Part shown: positions 1 through 8,631 of the stretch, one piece after another
Layout of the letters: every line of letters starts with the position of its first letter
How positions within the stretch are numbered: position 1 is the first letter of the stretch
Assembly (NCBI RefSeq): GCF_001424225.1
Contig: NZ_LMOR01000001.1
Location: 820,326-884,325 of the forward strand
Source: Microbacterium sp. Leaf151
GTDB taxonomy: Bacteria; Actinomycetota; Actinomycetes; Actinomycetales; Microbacteriaceae
Direction: 5' to 3'
DNA: 64,000 nt
Notes under the pieces: model-generated
Databases searched by the model: none
What the model was told of the DNA's origin: nothing
What the model saw: the letters and a program-made list of their open reading frames with translations, nothing else
Made by a program: the position numbers and the translations under genes

Positions 1-44
1 CCATCTCGGGCGCTACCGCCCCCCAGCGAAAGCGAGTGCTGTGA
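1..44 (+). CDS. 3' end of an upstream reading frame (partial)
   Basis: One frame is open from the window edge and ends in a TGA at 42-44 that overlaps the ATG at 44 by one base. The last residues read ISGATAPQRKRVL. The tight stop/start junction matches the next junction at 620-624, so this is probably the end of the preceding gene of the same operon. Only 13 residues are visible, so no function can be given. Confidence 0.3.
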   Translation, partial: ISGATAPQRKRVL

Positions 45-622
45 TGACTGACACCGTGCTGCGCACCGTCGTGCGCCGCGAGACCCACTCGCCCCGCACT
101 GTGGCCATGCTCGTGGTGGTCGTGCTGCTGCTGCTCGTCCTGGCGTACGCTGCGGTCGAGATCATCCTGAACCTCGTCGGCGCGCAGCCGCTGCTGGTTG
201 CCCCCGGCGAGGCTTTGAACGCCGTCGTCGCCGCTCCCACGGCGCTGATGCCGGTGGCGTTCATCGTCGGCGGTGTCGTGCTGGCCGTCCTGGGTTTGAT
301 CGTGCTCGTCCTGGCCCTCAAGCCCGGCCGCCTCTCGCGTCACGAGATGGAGTGGGGTGAGCGTGCCGTCGTCGTCGACAACGGCGTCGTGGCCTCCGCC
401 ATCGCCCAGCACCTCAGCAACGAGTCCGGCATCGCCCGTGACGACATCGTGGTGGGCGTCGCCCACCGCTCGGTCGATGTGACCGTGCGCCCGCCGGTCG
501 GCATCCCGGTCGATGAGGCGCAGCTGCGCCGCATCGTCGACGAAGAAGTTTCGGCTTACAAGCTGACGCCCGCCGTGCGTTCCCACGTGCGCGTGGAGCG
601 TCCCGACACCAAGGAGTCCTGA
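44..622 (+). CDS. Two-helix membrane protein of an Asp23/Gls24-type cluster (DUF6286-like)
   Basis: This is a protein of about 192 residues. Two hydrophobic helices (about 22-45 and 72-96) are followed by a soluble, valine-rich C-terminal domain of about 90 residues. ATG 44 is chosen because it overlaps the previous stop; GTG 41 is an alternative. The arrangement of two helices plus a small alpha/beta domain resembles the DUF6286 proteins that accompany Asp23/Gls24 alkaline-shock proteins in actinobacteria. The next two genes fit that context. A structural role in cell-envelope stress is inferred from the neighbours only; no catalytic motif is visible. The stop overlaps the next start by one base, which indicates translational coupling. 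Confidence 0.7.
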   Translation: MTDTVLRTVVRRETHSPRTVAMLVVVVLLLLVLAYAAVEIILNLVGAQPLLVAPGEALNAVVAAPTALMPVAFIVGGVVLAVLGLIVLVLALKPGRLSRHEMEWGERAVVVDNGVVASAIAQHLSNESGIARDDIVVGVAHRSVDVTVRPPVGIPVDEAQLRRIVDEEVSAYKLTPAVRSHVRVERPDTKES

Positions 623-1209
623 TGAATGCGACGCGTCGCGGTCTGAACCGCTTCGTCCTCTTCCTCGTCGCCGTGGTGCTGCTGGCCGCGGGCGCCCTCG
701 CCCTCGCCGTGGGTCTGGTGCCCGGCGGGACCGACACCTGGACCACCGTCATGGGCGGTTTCCAGGGCTGGGTCGAATCCCTCGGACGTGACTCCGCCGG
801 GTGGGGTGCCGTCGCCGCGTTCGTGGTGCTGGCGATCATCCTCATCGTCATCGCGTCCTCCGCCGTCCGCGGTCGCCGTCACGCGGCCCTGCAGTCCACC
901 GGCAGCGCCAGCGCCGAGGGCCGCATCACGGTCTCCGACGGTTTCGCCTCGGAGGCGCTGAAGAACGCCCTCGCCGAGCGCGACGAGATCCTCTCCTCCC
1001 GCGTCACCGCGGGGGAGATTAACCGGGAGTCGGTGCTGCACGTCGCGGTCACCCCGCGCCAGAACACCTCGCCCCGCCAGGTCGCCGAGCACGTCGACAC
1101 CCTCGTCACCAACCTGGCGTCGCTCACCGGACAGAACCTCCGCGCCTACATCTCCATCCACACGGGTCTGCGCGCCAAACTCGCGCGCGACAACACCCGC
1201 GTGCAATGA
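622..1209 (+). CDS. Membrane protein, Asp23/Gls24 cluster (AmaP-like)
   Basis: This 195-residue protein has a short basic N-terminus, a helix at about 9-31, a second helix at about 62-82, and a cytoplasmic C-terminal domain of about 110 residues. The topology resembles the AmaP membrane anchors that tether Asp23 in Gram-positive bacteria, but residue-level similarity cannot be confirmed here. It starts on the last base of the preceding stop and lies 19 bases before the Asp23-like gene. The three genes therefore look like one operon for an envelope-associated stress complex. Confidence 0.65.
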   Translation: MNATRRGLNRFVLFLVAVVLLAAGALALAVGLVPGGTDTWTTVMGGFQGWVESLGRDSAGWGAVAAFVVLAIILIVIASSAVRGRRHAALQSTGSASAEGRITVSDGFASEALKNALAERDEILSSRVTAGEINRESVLHVAVTPRQNTSPRQVAEHVDTLVTNLASLTGQNLRAYISIHTGLRAKLARDNTRVQ

Positions 1210-1228
1210 CACCCCACGAGGAGACGTC

Positions 1229-2143
1229 ATGACCACCATCGACTCGACCATCGATCCGCCTGATCTCGATGCCGCCGCGGACCTCGCGGCGAACGCCGCC
1301 GCCGCGGTGCCGGGCGTGCACGCGCTGGGGAGCCTCCTCGGCCGTGCCTCCGACGCCGTTCGCGAGCGGGTGGGCCTGGCCAGCACCGCCCCCGGCGTGA
1401 AGATCGACACTGACCGCGCAGACTCGGTCACCGCGACCGTCTCGCTCGTCGTCGACTACCCGCACAAGCTGCACGAGGTCTCCGACGCCGTGCGCGCCGC
1501 GGTCCGCAGCGCGCTCGAGCCTTTGGGACGCGGGACGATCGACGTCAACGTCGTCGTGACCGGCGTCTTCGGGCCGTTCGACCGCGACGTCGTCGACGAG
1601 GCGGAAGAACGGGCGGACGCCGTGGCGGCTCGCGCTCGTGACGCCGCGGGAGCCGCGAAGGAGAAGGCGGATGCCGCAGTGGCTCGCGCTTCGGTGGCGG
1701 TCGACGACATGAAGGCGAAGTCGAAAGACGTCGCGGCCGGCGCCTCGGCTGCGGTCGACGACGCGGTGGCGAGGTCGAAGGATCTCGCGGCCAGCGCGTC
1801 CGAGACCGTCGACGTCGCGATGTCCAAGACGAAGGACGTCGCCGCGGGTGCGGCGGCCGCCGTCGACGAGACGGTCAAGGCGGCCCGCGAACGCGTCGCC
1901 ACCGCGGACTCCCGGGCGGACATCGACGCGGCGGACCGCGTGACGGAGGGCCTCGAGCCCGCACGACCCGAGCCGGACGCGCTCGTGGACGACCGCGGCG
2001 ACGTGCGCGACGTGGTGGCCGAGGCTCTCGAAGACGCCGCGGTCGACATCGCGATCGCCGCCGACGAGGTGCGCACCGACGAGAAGACGCCGGCGGTCGA
2101 CAGCGTGCAGTCGGTCGTGGAGGACGACCGTTTCCGCCCCTGA
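1229..2143 (+). CDS. Asp23/Gls24-family protein with alanine-rich helical repeat tail
   Basis: This is a 304-residue protein. Residues 23-113 carry the Asp23/Gls24 pattern: VPGVHALGSL near the start, then a beta-rich segment ending in VNVVVTGVF. The remainder is alanine-, aspartate- and lysine-rich and predicted helical. It contains three 18-residue repeats at about 164-181, 182-199 and 200-217 with the core SKDVAAGASAAVDD. Such a tail resembles LEA or apolipoprotein-like amphipathic helices and is not part of typical short Asp23 proteins. A GGAG ribosome site lies 9 bases before the ATG. A hairpin terminator follows. A role in envelope or desiccation stress is inference. Confidence 0.7.
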   Translation: MTTIDSTIDPPDLDAAADLAANAAAAVPGVHALGSLLGRASDAVRERVGLASTAPGVKIDTDRADSVTATVSLVVDYPHKLHEVSDAVRAAVRSALEPLGRGTIDVNVVVTGVFGPFDRDVVDEAEERADAVAARARDAAGAAKEKADAAVARASVAVDDMKAKSKDVAAGASAAVDDAVARSKDLAASASETVDVAMSKTKDVAAGAAAAVDETVKAARERVATADSRADIDAADRVTEGLEPARPEPDALVDDRGDVRDVVAEALEDAAVDIAIAADEVRTDEKTPAVDSVQSVVEDDRFRP

Positions 2144-2164
2144 TACCTGATCTGCGACACACGA

Positions 2165-2199
2165 AAGGGCGCCTCCGCTGCTTCGGCGGGGGCGCCCTT
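2165..2199 (+). terminator. Intrinsic terminator after the Asp23-like operon
   Basis: A 9-bp perfect stem (AAGGGCGCC at 2165-2173 and GGCGCCCTT at 2191-2199) encloses a second short CCGC/GCGG stem. It lies 21 bases after the stop of the Asp23-like gene. The T content downstream is low, as is usual in high-GC actinobacteria. Confidence 0.7.
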
Positions 2200-2278
2200 C
2201 GTCGCGTCCAGCCCCGATGTGCGGTGCGCCCGCGTCGAAAGTGCGCTGCGCGCCGGGTCGGCGGCACGCCCGCCCGGC

Positions 2279-2902
2279 TCAGTTGTAGGCGAGGCCGCGG
2301 CCGCTCGGTGCGGCGGCGTTGCCCGGGCGATAGGTGAGGACGACCACACTCGAATCGCGCCACGTGCGCACGTTCAGAAGCTCGAAGTCCATCGACGGAA
2401 TGCCCTCGAAAGCCCGCTCATCGCCGACGACCACCTTCGGTCCGACGAGAAGGTGGAGCTCATCGACGAGCCCGTGGGCGAGCAGGTCGGTCCAGAGCGT
2501 CCGGCTGCCGAAGATCAGGATGTCGTCCGACTCGCTCTCGCGGAGACGCCGGAGGTGGTCGTGGGCATCCGCACGACCAACGATCTCCGTGCGCTCCGCC
2601 CACACGGCGACGTCGTCGTCGGTGAGGTGGTCGGATATGACGGTGAGCATCAGGTCGGTCGCGTAGCGGGACGCGATGTAGCGATCCTCGGGAATCGCAT
2701 CGGGATCATCGACGCGCTCGGGCCAGTACTGCATCATCCCGAGATACGACGTGGCGCCGAACAGCAGCCTGCCGGCTGAGCGGACGCGATCGGCATTGTG
2801 CTCGGCGAAGGCGAGGTCCATCGGCATCTGCGACACGTCGCCGCCCGCGCCCTCGGTGTATCCGTCCAGACTCACCATGCTGCTCACCACGATCTTGGCC
2901 AT
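2279..2902 (-). CDS. Dihydrofolate reductase family protein (RibD C-terminal-like)
   Basis: This 207-residue protein opens with MAKIVVSSMVSLDGYTEG, the standard start of the RibD/dihydrofolate-reductase-like family. Later motifs include LMLTVISDHL and ILIFGSRTLWTDLLAHGLVD, the nucleotide-binding segment before the family's conserved D-E-L-H-L strand. It probably reduces a pterin- or flavin-like substrate with NADPH, but these stand-alone homologues rarely have known substrates. ATG 2902 is preferred over the upstream starts because the family begins exactly here and the upstream extension is low-complexity. It is monocistronic; 223 bases separate it from the upstream DUF1990 gene. Confidence 0.8.
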   Translation of the reverse strand: MAKIVVSSMVSLDGYTEGAGGDVSQMPMDLAFAEHNADRVRSAGRLLFGATSYLGMMQYWPERVDDPDAIPEDRYIASRYATDLMLTVISDHLTDDDVAVWAERTEIVGRADAHDHLRRLRESESDDILIFGSRTLWTDLLAHGLVDELHLLVGPKVVVGDERAFEGIPSMDFELLNVRTWRDSSVVVLTYRPGNAAAPSGRGLAYN

Positions 2903-3125
2903 GCGCCCATCCTGCCGAGCCGCGCGCTCGCGCACAGCCCCCCTCCCGGGCGGCGCCGCGCCGTCCTCGGTGCGCGGGTGGTCCTCCCGCCGGCGATGCG
3001 GGCGTCCTGAGCGTCGAAAGGACTCGTTCCTCGCGAGATCGCATCGGATTCCCGCGAAAATCGCGTGATCTCGCGAAGTTCGCGTGATCTCGGGGCCTCC
3101 CGGCCGACGCACTCGGCATCCGGGG

Positions 3126-3611
3126 TCAGAGTGCGCGCAGGTAGCGCCGTGTCATCCACGCCTGCACCAGGCGGCCGACCGGCGCGCCGACGCGGGTGAA
3201 CCAGCGACCCGGCGCAGAGAAAGCGGCGATCGCGAAGACGACCTCGCCCGAGGGATGCAGCGTCAGCGTGAAGCGCTCCTCACCCCGCTCGGGATGTCCG
3301 CGCAGCGTGCCGTAGGCGAAACCGACCGAGGTGTCGGTGCGCTCGGCCCACACGACCAGGCACGGGATGCGGAAACTCAGGATGCCGAGCCCCAGCCGCA
3401 TCGTCACGCGGGTGCCCTCGCGCATCGGCGTCTCGGACAGCTCGACCCGCGCGCCCGCCCGGCGCTGCGCCTCGCCCGCGAGCAGCGCGTCGGCCGCACG
3501 GACGAAGTCGGCGGGTCCGTGCCCGATGACGCGTTGCGCCCGCACGTGGTGAAAGCCCGGCGGCATCTCGCCGGCGGTCGCGCCGACCTCGTCGTAGGTC
3601 AGGCCGTCCAT
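3126..3611 (-). CDS. DUF1990 family protein
   Basis: This 161-residue protein shows the DUF1990 pattern: YDEVGAT near the N-terminus, PPGFHHVRAQRVIGHG, GTRVTMRLGLGILSFRIPC, and a YGTLRGHPERGEERFTL strand followed by a C-terminal R-Y-L. DUF1990 proteins are small start-fold-like proteins of unknown function, common in actinobacteria. ATG 3611 gives the family's usual length. The much longer reading frame extending to 5030 is antisense to moeA and was not used. The gene has no operon partner. Confidence 0.75.
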   Translation of the reverse strand: MDGLTYDEVGATAGEMPPGFHHVRAQRVIGHGPADFVRAADALLAGEAQRRAGARVELSETPMREGTRVTMRLGLGILSFRIPCLVVWAERTDTSVGFAYGTLRGHPERGEERFTLTLHPSGEVVFAIAAFSAPGRWFTRVGAPVGRLVQAWMTRRYLRAL

Positions 3612-3900
3612 GTCGTCCACGCTAGCCGCGGCGGCCCGCGCGGACCCCGGGTTGCAGTGCCCGTCTGAGCGGTGGTGGTGCGGAGCGGAGGGGATGCGGG
3701 GAGGGGAGGACGCGGGATCGCTCTCGTGTCCTCCCCTCCCCACATCTCCTCCCCTCATCTCCCGCGCACCGCCGTCCGGCAGGCCCGCGGCAATGGGGTT
3801 CCGCCCCTCGCGAGGGCAGCGACGTGGTCCCGCACCGCTTCGACCTCTGAACGCGCGCCTACGCTGAGCACATGCCCCTCTCTCCTTCCCGGGCGGACGC

Positions 3901-5088
3901 GTGATCGGCGTCGCCGACCATCTCGCCGCGGTGCTCTCGGCGGTCGAGCCGCTCGCCCCGGAACCGCGTGACATCGCGGCGGCGCGCGGACGCGTGCTTC
4001 GCCGGCCCGTGCGCGCCGCCGTCGACGTGCCCGGCTTCGACGCATCGGCCATGGACGGCTTCGCGGTGCGCGACCTCGCGATGCCCGGCGTCCTCCGCGT
4101 GGTCGCCGACCTGCCCGCGGGCACCGATCTCGACCCGGCGCTGCGTGCCGGCGACGCCGCGCGCATCATGACCGGTGCGCCCGTGCCGACCGACGCGACG
4201 GCGGTCGTGCCCTTCGAAGACACGCTGCACGGCCTCGACGGGGGCCTCGAACCGGTGACCATCGTGACGGCGCCGCGCGCGCCCGGGGTCCACATCCGCC
4301 GCCGCGGTTCCGACGTGCGGGCCGGTCGACTCGTCGCCGACGCGGGCGTGCGGCTGAACGCCGCCTGGATTGGTGCGATCGCGGCATCCGGTGTCGGCGC
4401 CGTCACGGTCTCGCGCGCGCCGAGGGTCGCCGTCGTGTCGACCGGATCCGAGCTCGTCGCCCCCGGTGCTCCCCTCACCCGTGGACAGATCCCCGAGTCG
4501 AACAGCGTCCTTCTCGCCGGACTCGCCGAGGAGGCCGGCGCGAACGTGGTGCTCCGCACGAGCGTGGGCGACGAGGGCGACGGACCGCGCCGCGCGATCG
4601 CCGCTGCCGAAGCCGCCGGAGCCGACGTCGTGGTGTTCTCGGGCGGGGTGAGCGCGGGCGCGTACGAGGTCGTGAAGAACACGCTCGGCGATCTCATGCG
4701 CTTCGACCGTGTGCGCATGCAGCCCGGGAAGCCGCAGGGCTTCGGGCGAACCGACGCGGGCACTCTGCTGTTCGGCCTGCCGGGCAATCCGGTCAGTGCC
4801 GCGGTGTCGTTCGAGCTGTTCGTGCGACCGGCCCTGCGCGCTCTCGAGGGCGACGCCGAGCTCGGCCGCGCCCACGTGCGCGTCGGGCTGACCGAGGGGT
4901 GGCGTGCTCGCCCCGAGCGCGTGCAATACGTGCCGGTCACGCTCGATCGTCGCGATCCGGCGCGCTGGCGCGCCACGCCCACGCCGCGGGGAACCCGGGG
5001 GTTCGGCGCGGCCGACGCTCTCGCCGTCATCCCGCCGAGCGACGTGGCGCTCGCCGCCGGCGACAGCGTGACGGTCGCGCTGTGGTGA
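3901..5088 (+). CDS. moeA: Molybdopterin molybdotransferase MoeA
   Basis: MoeA inserts molybdate into adenylylated molybdopterin in the last step of molybdenum cofactor synthesis. The 395-residue protein has the family landmarks: FDASAMDGFAV near residue 45, RIMTGAPVP, a PRVAVVSTGSEL strand opening the MoCF-binding domain (about 180-310), FSGGVSAGAYE, MQPGKPQGFG, and LFGLPGNPVSA. The C-terminal beta domain follows. It starts with GTG at 3901. A 10-codon frame from ATG 3872 ends in a TGA overlapping this GTG, so a short coupled leader is possible. Its stop overlaps the mobA start (GTGA), so the two are one transcription unit. No other cofactor genes are in the window. Confidence 0.93.
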   Translation: MIGVADHLAAVLSAVEPLAPEPRDIAAARGRVLRRPVRAAVDVPGFDASAMDGFAVRDLAMPGVLRVVADLPAGTDLDPALRAGDAARIMTGAPVPTDATAVVPFEDTLHGLDGGLEPVTIVTAPRAPGVHIRRRGSDVRAGRLVADAGVRLNAAWIGAIAASGVGAVTVSRAPRVAVVSTGSELVAPGAPLTRGQIPESNSVLLAGLAEEAGANVVLRTSVGDEGDGPRRAIAAAEAAGADVVVFSGGVSAGAYEVVKNTLGDLMRFDRVRMQPGKPQGFGRTDAGTLLFGLPGNPVSAAVSFELFVRPALRALEGDAELGRAHVRVGLTEGWRARPERVQYVPVTLDRRDPARWRATPTPRGTRGFGAADALAVIPPSDVALAAGDSVTVALW

Positions 5089-5912
5089 GTGTCGACGCGA
5101 TCGTGCTCGCGGGCGGCCGCGGTTCGCGCGTGGGCGGCGCGATCAAGCCCCTCTTCGACGTGGACGGCTCGACGCTGCTCGGTGCGGCCGTCGACGCCTT
5201 GCGCGCGCGAGGTGCGGGGCGCGTCGTCGTCGCGGCGCCCGTGCTCGACGAGGGTCTCGACGCGACCTGGGTGCGCGAGGATCCGCCCTTCGGAGGCCCG
5301 GTCGCGGGGATCGTCGCCGCCCTCCCCGCAGTGGATGCCGAGGAGGTCTTCGTCGTCGCGAGCGATCTGGCGACCGCGGGGCCGGCGGTGGCTCTCCTGC
5401 CCGACGGGCTGCCGGTGGGGGTCGACGGCGCGTGCCTCGACGATGGGCGGCGCCAGTGGCTGATCGGCCGGTATCGCACCGCGGCGCTGCGGGCTGCGGC
5501 ATCCGCGCTGTCCGACGCGGGGCGCGATGCGTCGATGCGGGCGCTGCTGGGCGGGCTGAACGTGATGACGGTCCCCGCCGATCCAGACCTCACGCGCGAC
5601 GTCGACACGTGGGACGATCTCTCGAAGGCCCGAGGAGGAGTCATGACGGAATCACGCACCCTGCCGCCCGAGGCGCTCAACGACTGGAGCGCGGCGCTCG
5701 CTGAGCGTTTCAATCTGGCCGAGGGCGACATCCCCATCTCGCTGATCCTCGACCTCGCGCGCGACGTGGCGAACGGCGTCGCGCGCCCCGCCGCGCCTCT
5801 GAGCGCATTCGTCGCCGGGCTCGTCGCCGGTCGCGCCGGGGGGACGCCCGCCGAGACCGGGGCCGCGGTCGCGGCGGTGGTCGAGATGGCGAAGGGGTGG
5901 GAGAACCGCTGA
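5085..5912 (+). CDS. mobA: MobA-type NTP transferase fused to a DUF6457 domain
   Basis: Residues 1-185 form a MobA-like guanylyltransferase that attaches GMP to molybdopterin. The signature IVLAGGRGSRVGG with the following K21-P-L is the nucleotide-binding loop, and EDPPFGGPVAG and VASDL (metal-binding aspartate) follow. From about residue 190 (MTESRTLPPEALNDW) to the end is a separate helical domain matching DUF6457, usually encoded next to mobA or fdhD in actinobacteria. No stop separates the two parts, so this is a fusion of 275 residues. The GTG start overlaps the moeA stop by four bases. Confidence 0.88.
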   Translation: MSVDAIVLAGGRGSRVGGAIKPLFDVDGSTLLGAAVDALRARGAGRVVVAAPVLDEGLDATWVREDPPFGGPVAGIVAALPAVDAEEVFVVASDLATAGPAVALLPDGLPVGVDGACLDDGRRQWLIGRYRTAALRAAASALSDAGRDASMRALLGGLNVMTVPADPDLTRDVDTWDDLSKARGGVMTESRTLPPEALNDWSAALAERFNLAEGDIPISLILDLARDVANGVARPAAPLSAFVAGLVAGRAGGTPAETGAAVAAVVEMAKGWENR

Positions 5913-6144
5913 CGCTCGTCGAGGTCGGCTGGGCCGGCTCCGCGACGACGTCGACGGCCCGCCCGCCCGATGCGGCCGAGAGGCGGGGTGCACCCGGCCT
6001 GCCGGGCGACCGCGAGGTGCGGGGCGTCCGTCGTCTGAAGGCCTCGGGACCGCGCGCGGAGCAGTAAGGCGTCGACGGAGGCGTCAGGCTCCGGCAGCAG
6101 CTCGAAGGAGTCGAAAGCGCTCCATGAAGCTGGCTAGCTGGGTG

Positions 6145-7319
6145 CTACCGCCCGACGTATTCACCTCGCGGCCGCAGCCGCATCGCCTGTTCGCCGTACT
6201 CCGCGTCGATGTGCGCGATCCAGCCCGCGATGCGCCCAACGACGAAGATCGTGCTGGCCGCGTCATCGGGCAGCCGGGCGCCCGACACCAGGGCGGCCAG
6301 AGCGAGATCGACGTTGGGCTGCAGACCTGTTCGGGCGGCGACGGTTTCCTTGAGCCGGCGCACGGCATCCATCGTCGCTTCTCCGTCCGGGAGCGCCGGA
6401 AGCAGGGGGAACAGGGCGTCGGCGCGGTCGTCGACGCCGGCGTAGAGAGGGTGACCGAAGCCCGGGATGCCGTTGCCGTCCTGCAGCACCTCGGCCAGCG
6501 CCCGTTCCGGCTCGAGTCCTCGGCGAACGCGTGTGAGCAGGCGGGCCGTCCGCGTCGCCGCGGAGATGTGCAGCGGAGAATCGGCTGCGCCGAGAGCTGC
6601 GCTCACGGCGGCGTATCCGTCGGCCCGCGCCGACGCGGCCACCCGTGCGGCGAAGGTCGACACGGCGAGGTCGTGGTCGATGAGCAGCACGAGGGCGGCG
6701 TTGACAGCGGCGTCGACGGAGGCCGGTGCACGCCAGGCGCTCGCGAGTGAGCGGGCGATGTCGGCGTGCGGATCGCCGCCGAGGGCGATGGGCAGGCCCG
6801 TGAGCAGCGTCCAGCCGATGCGGTGCAGTGTCGCCGCGGACGTGTCATGCCGCAGCGGATCGTCGGCGGCGAAGCCGGTCAGGGCGGCGCGGAGGCGATC
6901 CATGGCGCCGGCGTGCGGCGGAAGGGCCGCCACCATCTCGCGCGCGCTGCCGATGGCGGGGTCGGGGCGTCGAGTCGCTGGGCATCCCACAGCCACGCGA
7001 CGACGTCGGAGAACGGCCGGTCGATGAGGTCGCGGGCCCGGCGGCCGCGGAACAGGAGCTCGCCGTCTTCGATGTCGGCGATGTCGGTCTGCACGACGCC
7101 GAGCGGCGAACCGGTGGTGGGATGCGCCGACGACCGCACCGGGGCACGACGACGCCCCGCCGCGAACGTCTCGACGTCGAGCGCATCGAACGTCGAGCCG
7201 CGGGCGTCGCGCTCTCGGTGCAGGAGTCCGCGCGAGACGTAGGCGTAGAGCGTCTCGGGCTTGACCCCGAGCCGGGCGGCGGCTTGGGCGGCCGTGAGGC
7301 GGGGGAGACGAGATGCCAT
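6145..7319 (-). pseudogene. Citrate synthase-like gene with N-terminal HTH, interrupted by a frameshift
   Basis: The first part (from ATG 7319) encodes a helix-turn-helix opening ([20 protein letters not shown], residues 6-25) and the small N-terminal region of a citrate synthase, reaching WLWDAQRLDAP. The rest is in another frame (down to 6145) and continues with REMVAALPP, SPLHISAA, GFGHPLYAG and LQPNVDLALA, which are the citrate synthase active-site segments. The frame changes at about 6950-6967, inside a G-rich run (GGCGGGGTCGGGG on the plus strand), and fits the absence of a single base. Corrected length is about 390 residues. HTH-bearing citrate synthase paralogues are known in actinobacteria. 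The break may be decay or a sequencing error. Confidence 0.75.
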
Positions 7320-7320
7320 C

Positions 7321-7339
7321 TTGATCCGATCAACGTTGA
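7321..7339. promoter_or_regulatory. Overlapping palindromes between divergent citrate synthase genes
   Basis: In the 52-base gap, TTGATC-C-GATCAA (7321-7333) is a perfect 6-bp inverted repeat around one base. It overlaps TCAACGTTGA (7330-7339), a perfect 10-bp palindrome. The second begins 33 bases before the plus-strand gene and the first abuts the minus-strand start. This is a likely operator for one or both genes. The binding protein is unknown; the HTH-bearing synthase itself is a candidate. Confidence 0.5.
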
Positions 7340-7371
7340 CGCTGTTGCGGTCATGTTCGCACACTGAGCGA

Positions 7372-8511
7372 ATGAACGACCTGATTGATGTGCCCCGCGG
7401 CCTGAACGACGTCGTGGTGGCCGAGACCACCATCAGCGACGTCGACGGCGACGCCGGTTTCTACCACTACCGCGGCCACTCGGCCACCGCCCTGGCCCGC
7501 ACGCGGACCTTCGAAGACGTGTGGCACCTGCTCGTCGTCGGCGACCTCCCCGACGTCGACCGCGCGGCCGCCTTCGACGAGCGCATCGCCGCCGCGCGAT
7601 CCGATCCCCGGATGCCGGAGCTCATCGCCGCGGTCACGGCCCGCACCGACCAGCCGCTCGCCGGCCTCCGCGCGGTGTGGACGCTCGCGGCATCCGTCCG
7701 CCGTTCGCGCGCGCTGTACGACCTCGACGAAGCCGGCCGGCTCGACGAGGCGATCGCGTTCGCGGCGATGGCGTCGCTTTCGCTCGCGCCGGTGGGCGGT
7801 CCGGTCGTCGGCGCCGCCGCGGCCGACGGCCGAGGGAGCTTCCCGTCCGCCACGAGCGCGCCTTCCGGCCTCGTCGCCGACTACCTCCGCCGTGTCACGG
7901 GCCACGTGCCCGACGACGTCCACGTTCGCGCGCTGTCGGCCTACCTGATCGCGGCGATGGACCACGGTTTCAACGCCTCGACGTTCACGGCACGGGTCAT
8001 CGCCTCGACGGGGGCCGACATGGCATCCTGTCTCTCCGGCGCTCTCGGAGCCCTGTCGGGACCGCTGCACGGAGGCGCCCCCGCCCGCGCGCTCGACAGC
8101 CTCGACGCCGCCGGTGACGACCCCGGCGCCTGGATCGCAAACGAGCTCTCGGCGGGGCGGCGACTGATGGGATTCGGTCACGCGGTGTACCGCACCGCCG
8201 ACCCGCGATCCGAGCTGCTGCGCGAGGTCGCGCAGCGCCTCGGGGGAGCACGGGTGGCGCAGGCGCTGGCGTTCCAGCGCGAGGCCGAGCGTCAGCTCGC
8301 GCAGCGTCGACCTGAGCGGCCCCTGCACGCCAACGTCGAGTTCTACGCGGCGGTGGTGATGGAGCAGTGCGGCATCCCGTCCGCGATGTTCACGCCCACT
8401 TTCGCGCTCGCCCGCACGATCGGCTGGACGGCGCACGTGCTCGAGCAGGCGCGCGATCCCAAGATCATCCGGCCCTCGGCACGTTACGTCGGGCCGCCCT
8501 TCGAGGGGTGA
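7372..8511 (+). CDS. Citrate synthase / 2-methylcitrate synthase family enzyme
   Basis: This 379-residue protein has the family's active-site segments. [14 protein letters not shown] carries the substrate-binding histidine, GPLHGGAP the catalytic histidine equivalent to His274 of pig enzyme, and [14 protein letters not shown] the His320 equivalent. NVEFYAAVV sits where most enzymes have Asp375, so the catalytic acid here reads as Glu. The enzyme would condense oxaloacetate with acetyl-CoA or propionyl-CoA; the sequence alone does not decide which. ATG 7372 gives the usual N-terminus ([18 protein letters not shown]). It is divergent from the HTH-fused paralogue. Confidence 0.88.
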   Translation: MNDLIDVPRGLNDVVVAETTISDVDGDAGFYHYRGHSATALARTRTFEDVWHLLVVGDLPDVDRAAAFDERIAAARSDPRMPELIAAVTARTDQPLAGLRAVWTLAASVRRSRALYDLDEAGRLDEAIAFAAMASLSLAPVGGPVVGAAAADGRGSFPSATSAPSGLVADYLRRVTGHVPDDVHVRALSAYLIAAMDHGFNASTFTARVIASTGADMASCLSGALGALSGPLHGGAPARALDSLDAAGDDPGAWIANELSAGRRLMGFGHAVYRTADPRSELLREVAQRLGGARVAQALAFQREAERQLAQRRPERPLHANVEFYAAVVMEQCGIPSAMFTPTFALARTIGWTAHVLEQARDPKIIRPSARYVGPPFEG

Positions 8512-8559
8512 GCGGGACTCGCTCGCGAGATCGAGCGGGGATGCGCCGGGTCGCGAGCA

Positions 8560-8594
8560 CCGCGGACGAACGGTCGGATGCCGCGGACGAACGG
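8560..8594 (+). promoter_or_regulatory. Direct repeat upstream of the MFS gene
   Basis: The 14-mer CCGCGGACGAACGG occurs at 8560-8573 and again at 8581-8594, a spacing of 21 bases or two helical turns, ending 37 bases before the MFS start. Same-face tandem sites of this type are typical of AraC-family activators. An AraC-family gene lies convergently on the other side of the MFS gene. The pairing is inference. Confidence 0.45.
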
Positions 8595-8631
8595 CCCGGC
8601 GCAGCGCGGCTCGAACGGCCAGCATCGAAGC

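Noticed and set aside
3612..5030. N-terminal extension of the DUF1990 frame
   Set aside because: It runs antisense to moeA and is low-complexity; the domain is complete from 3611.
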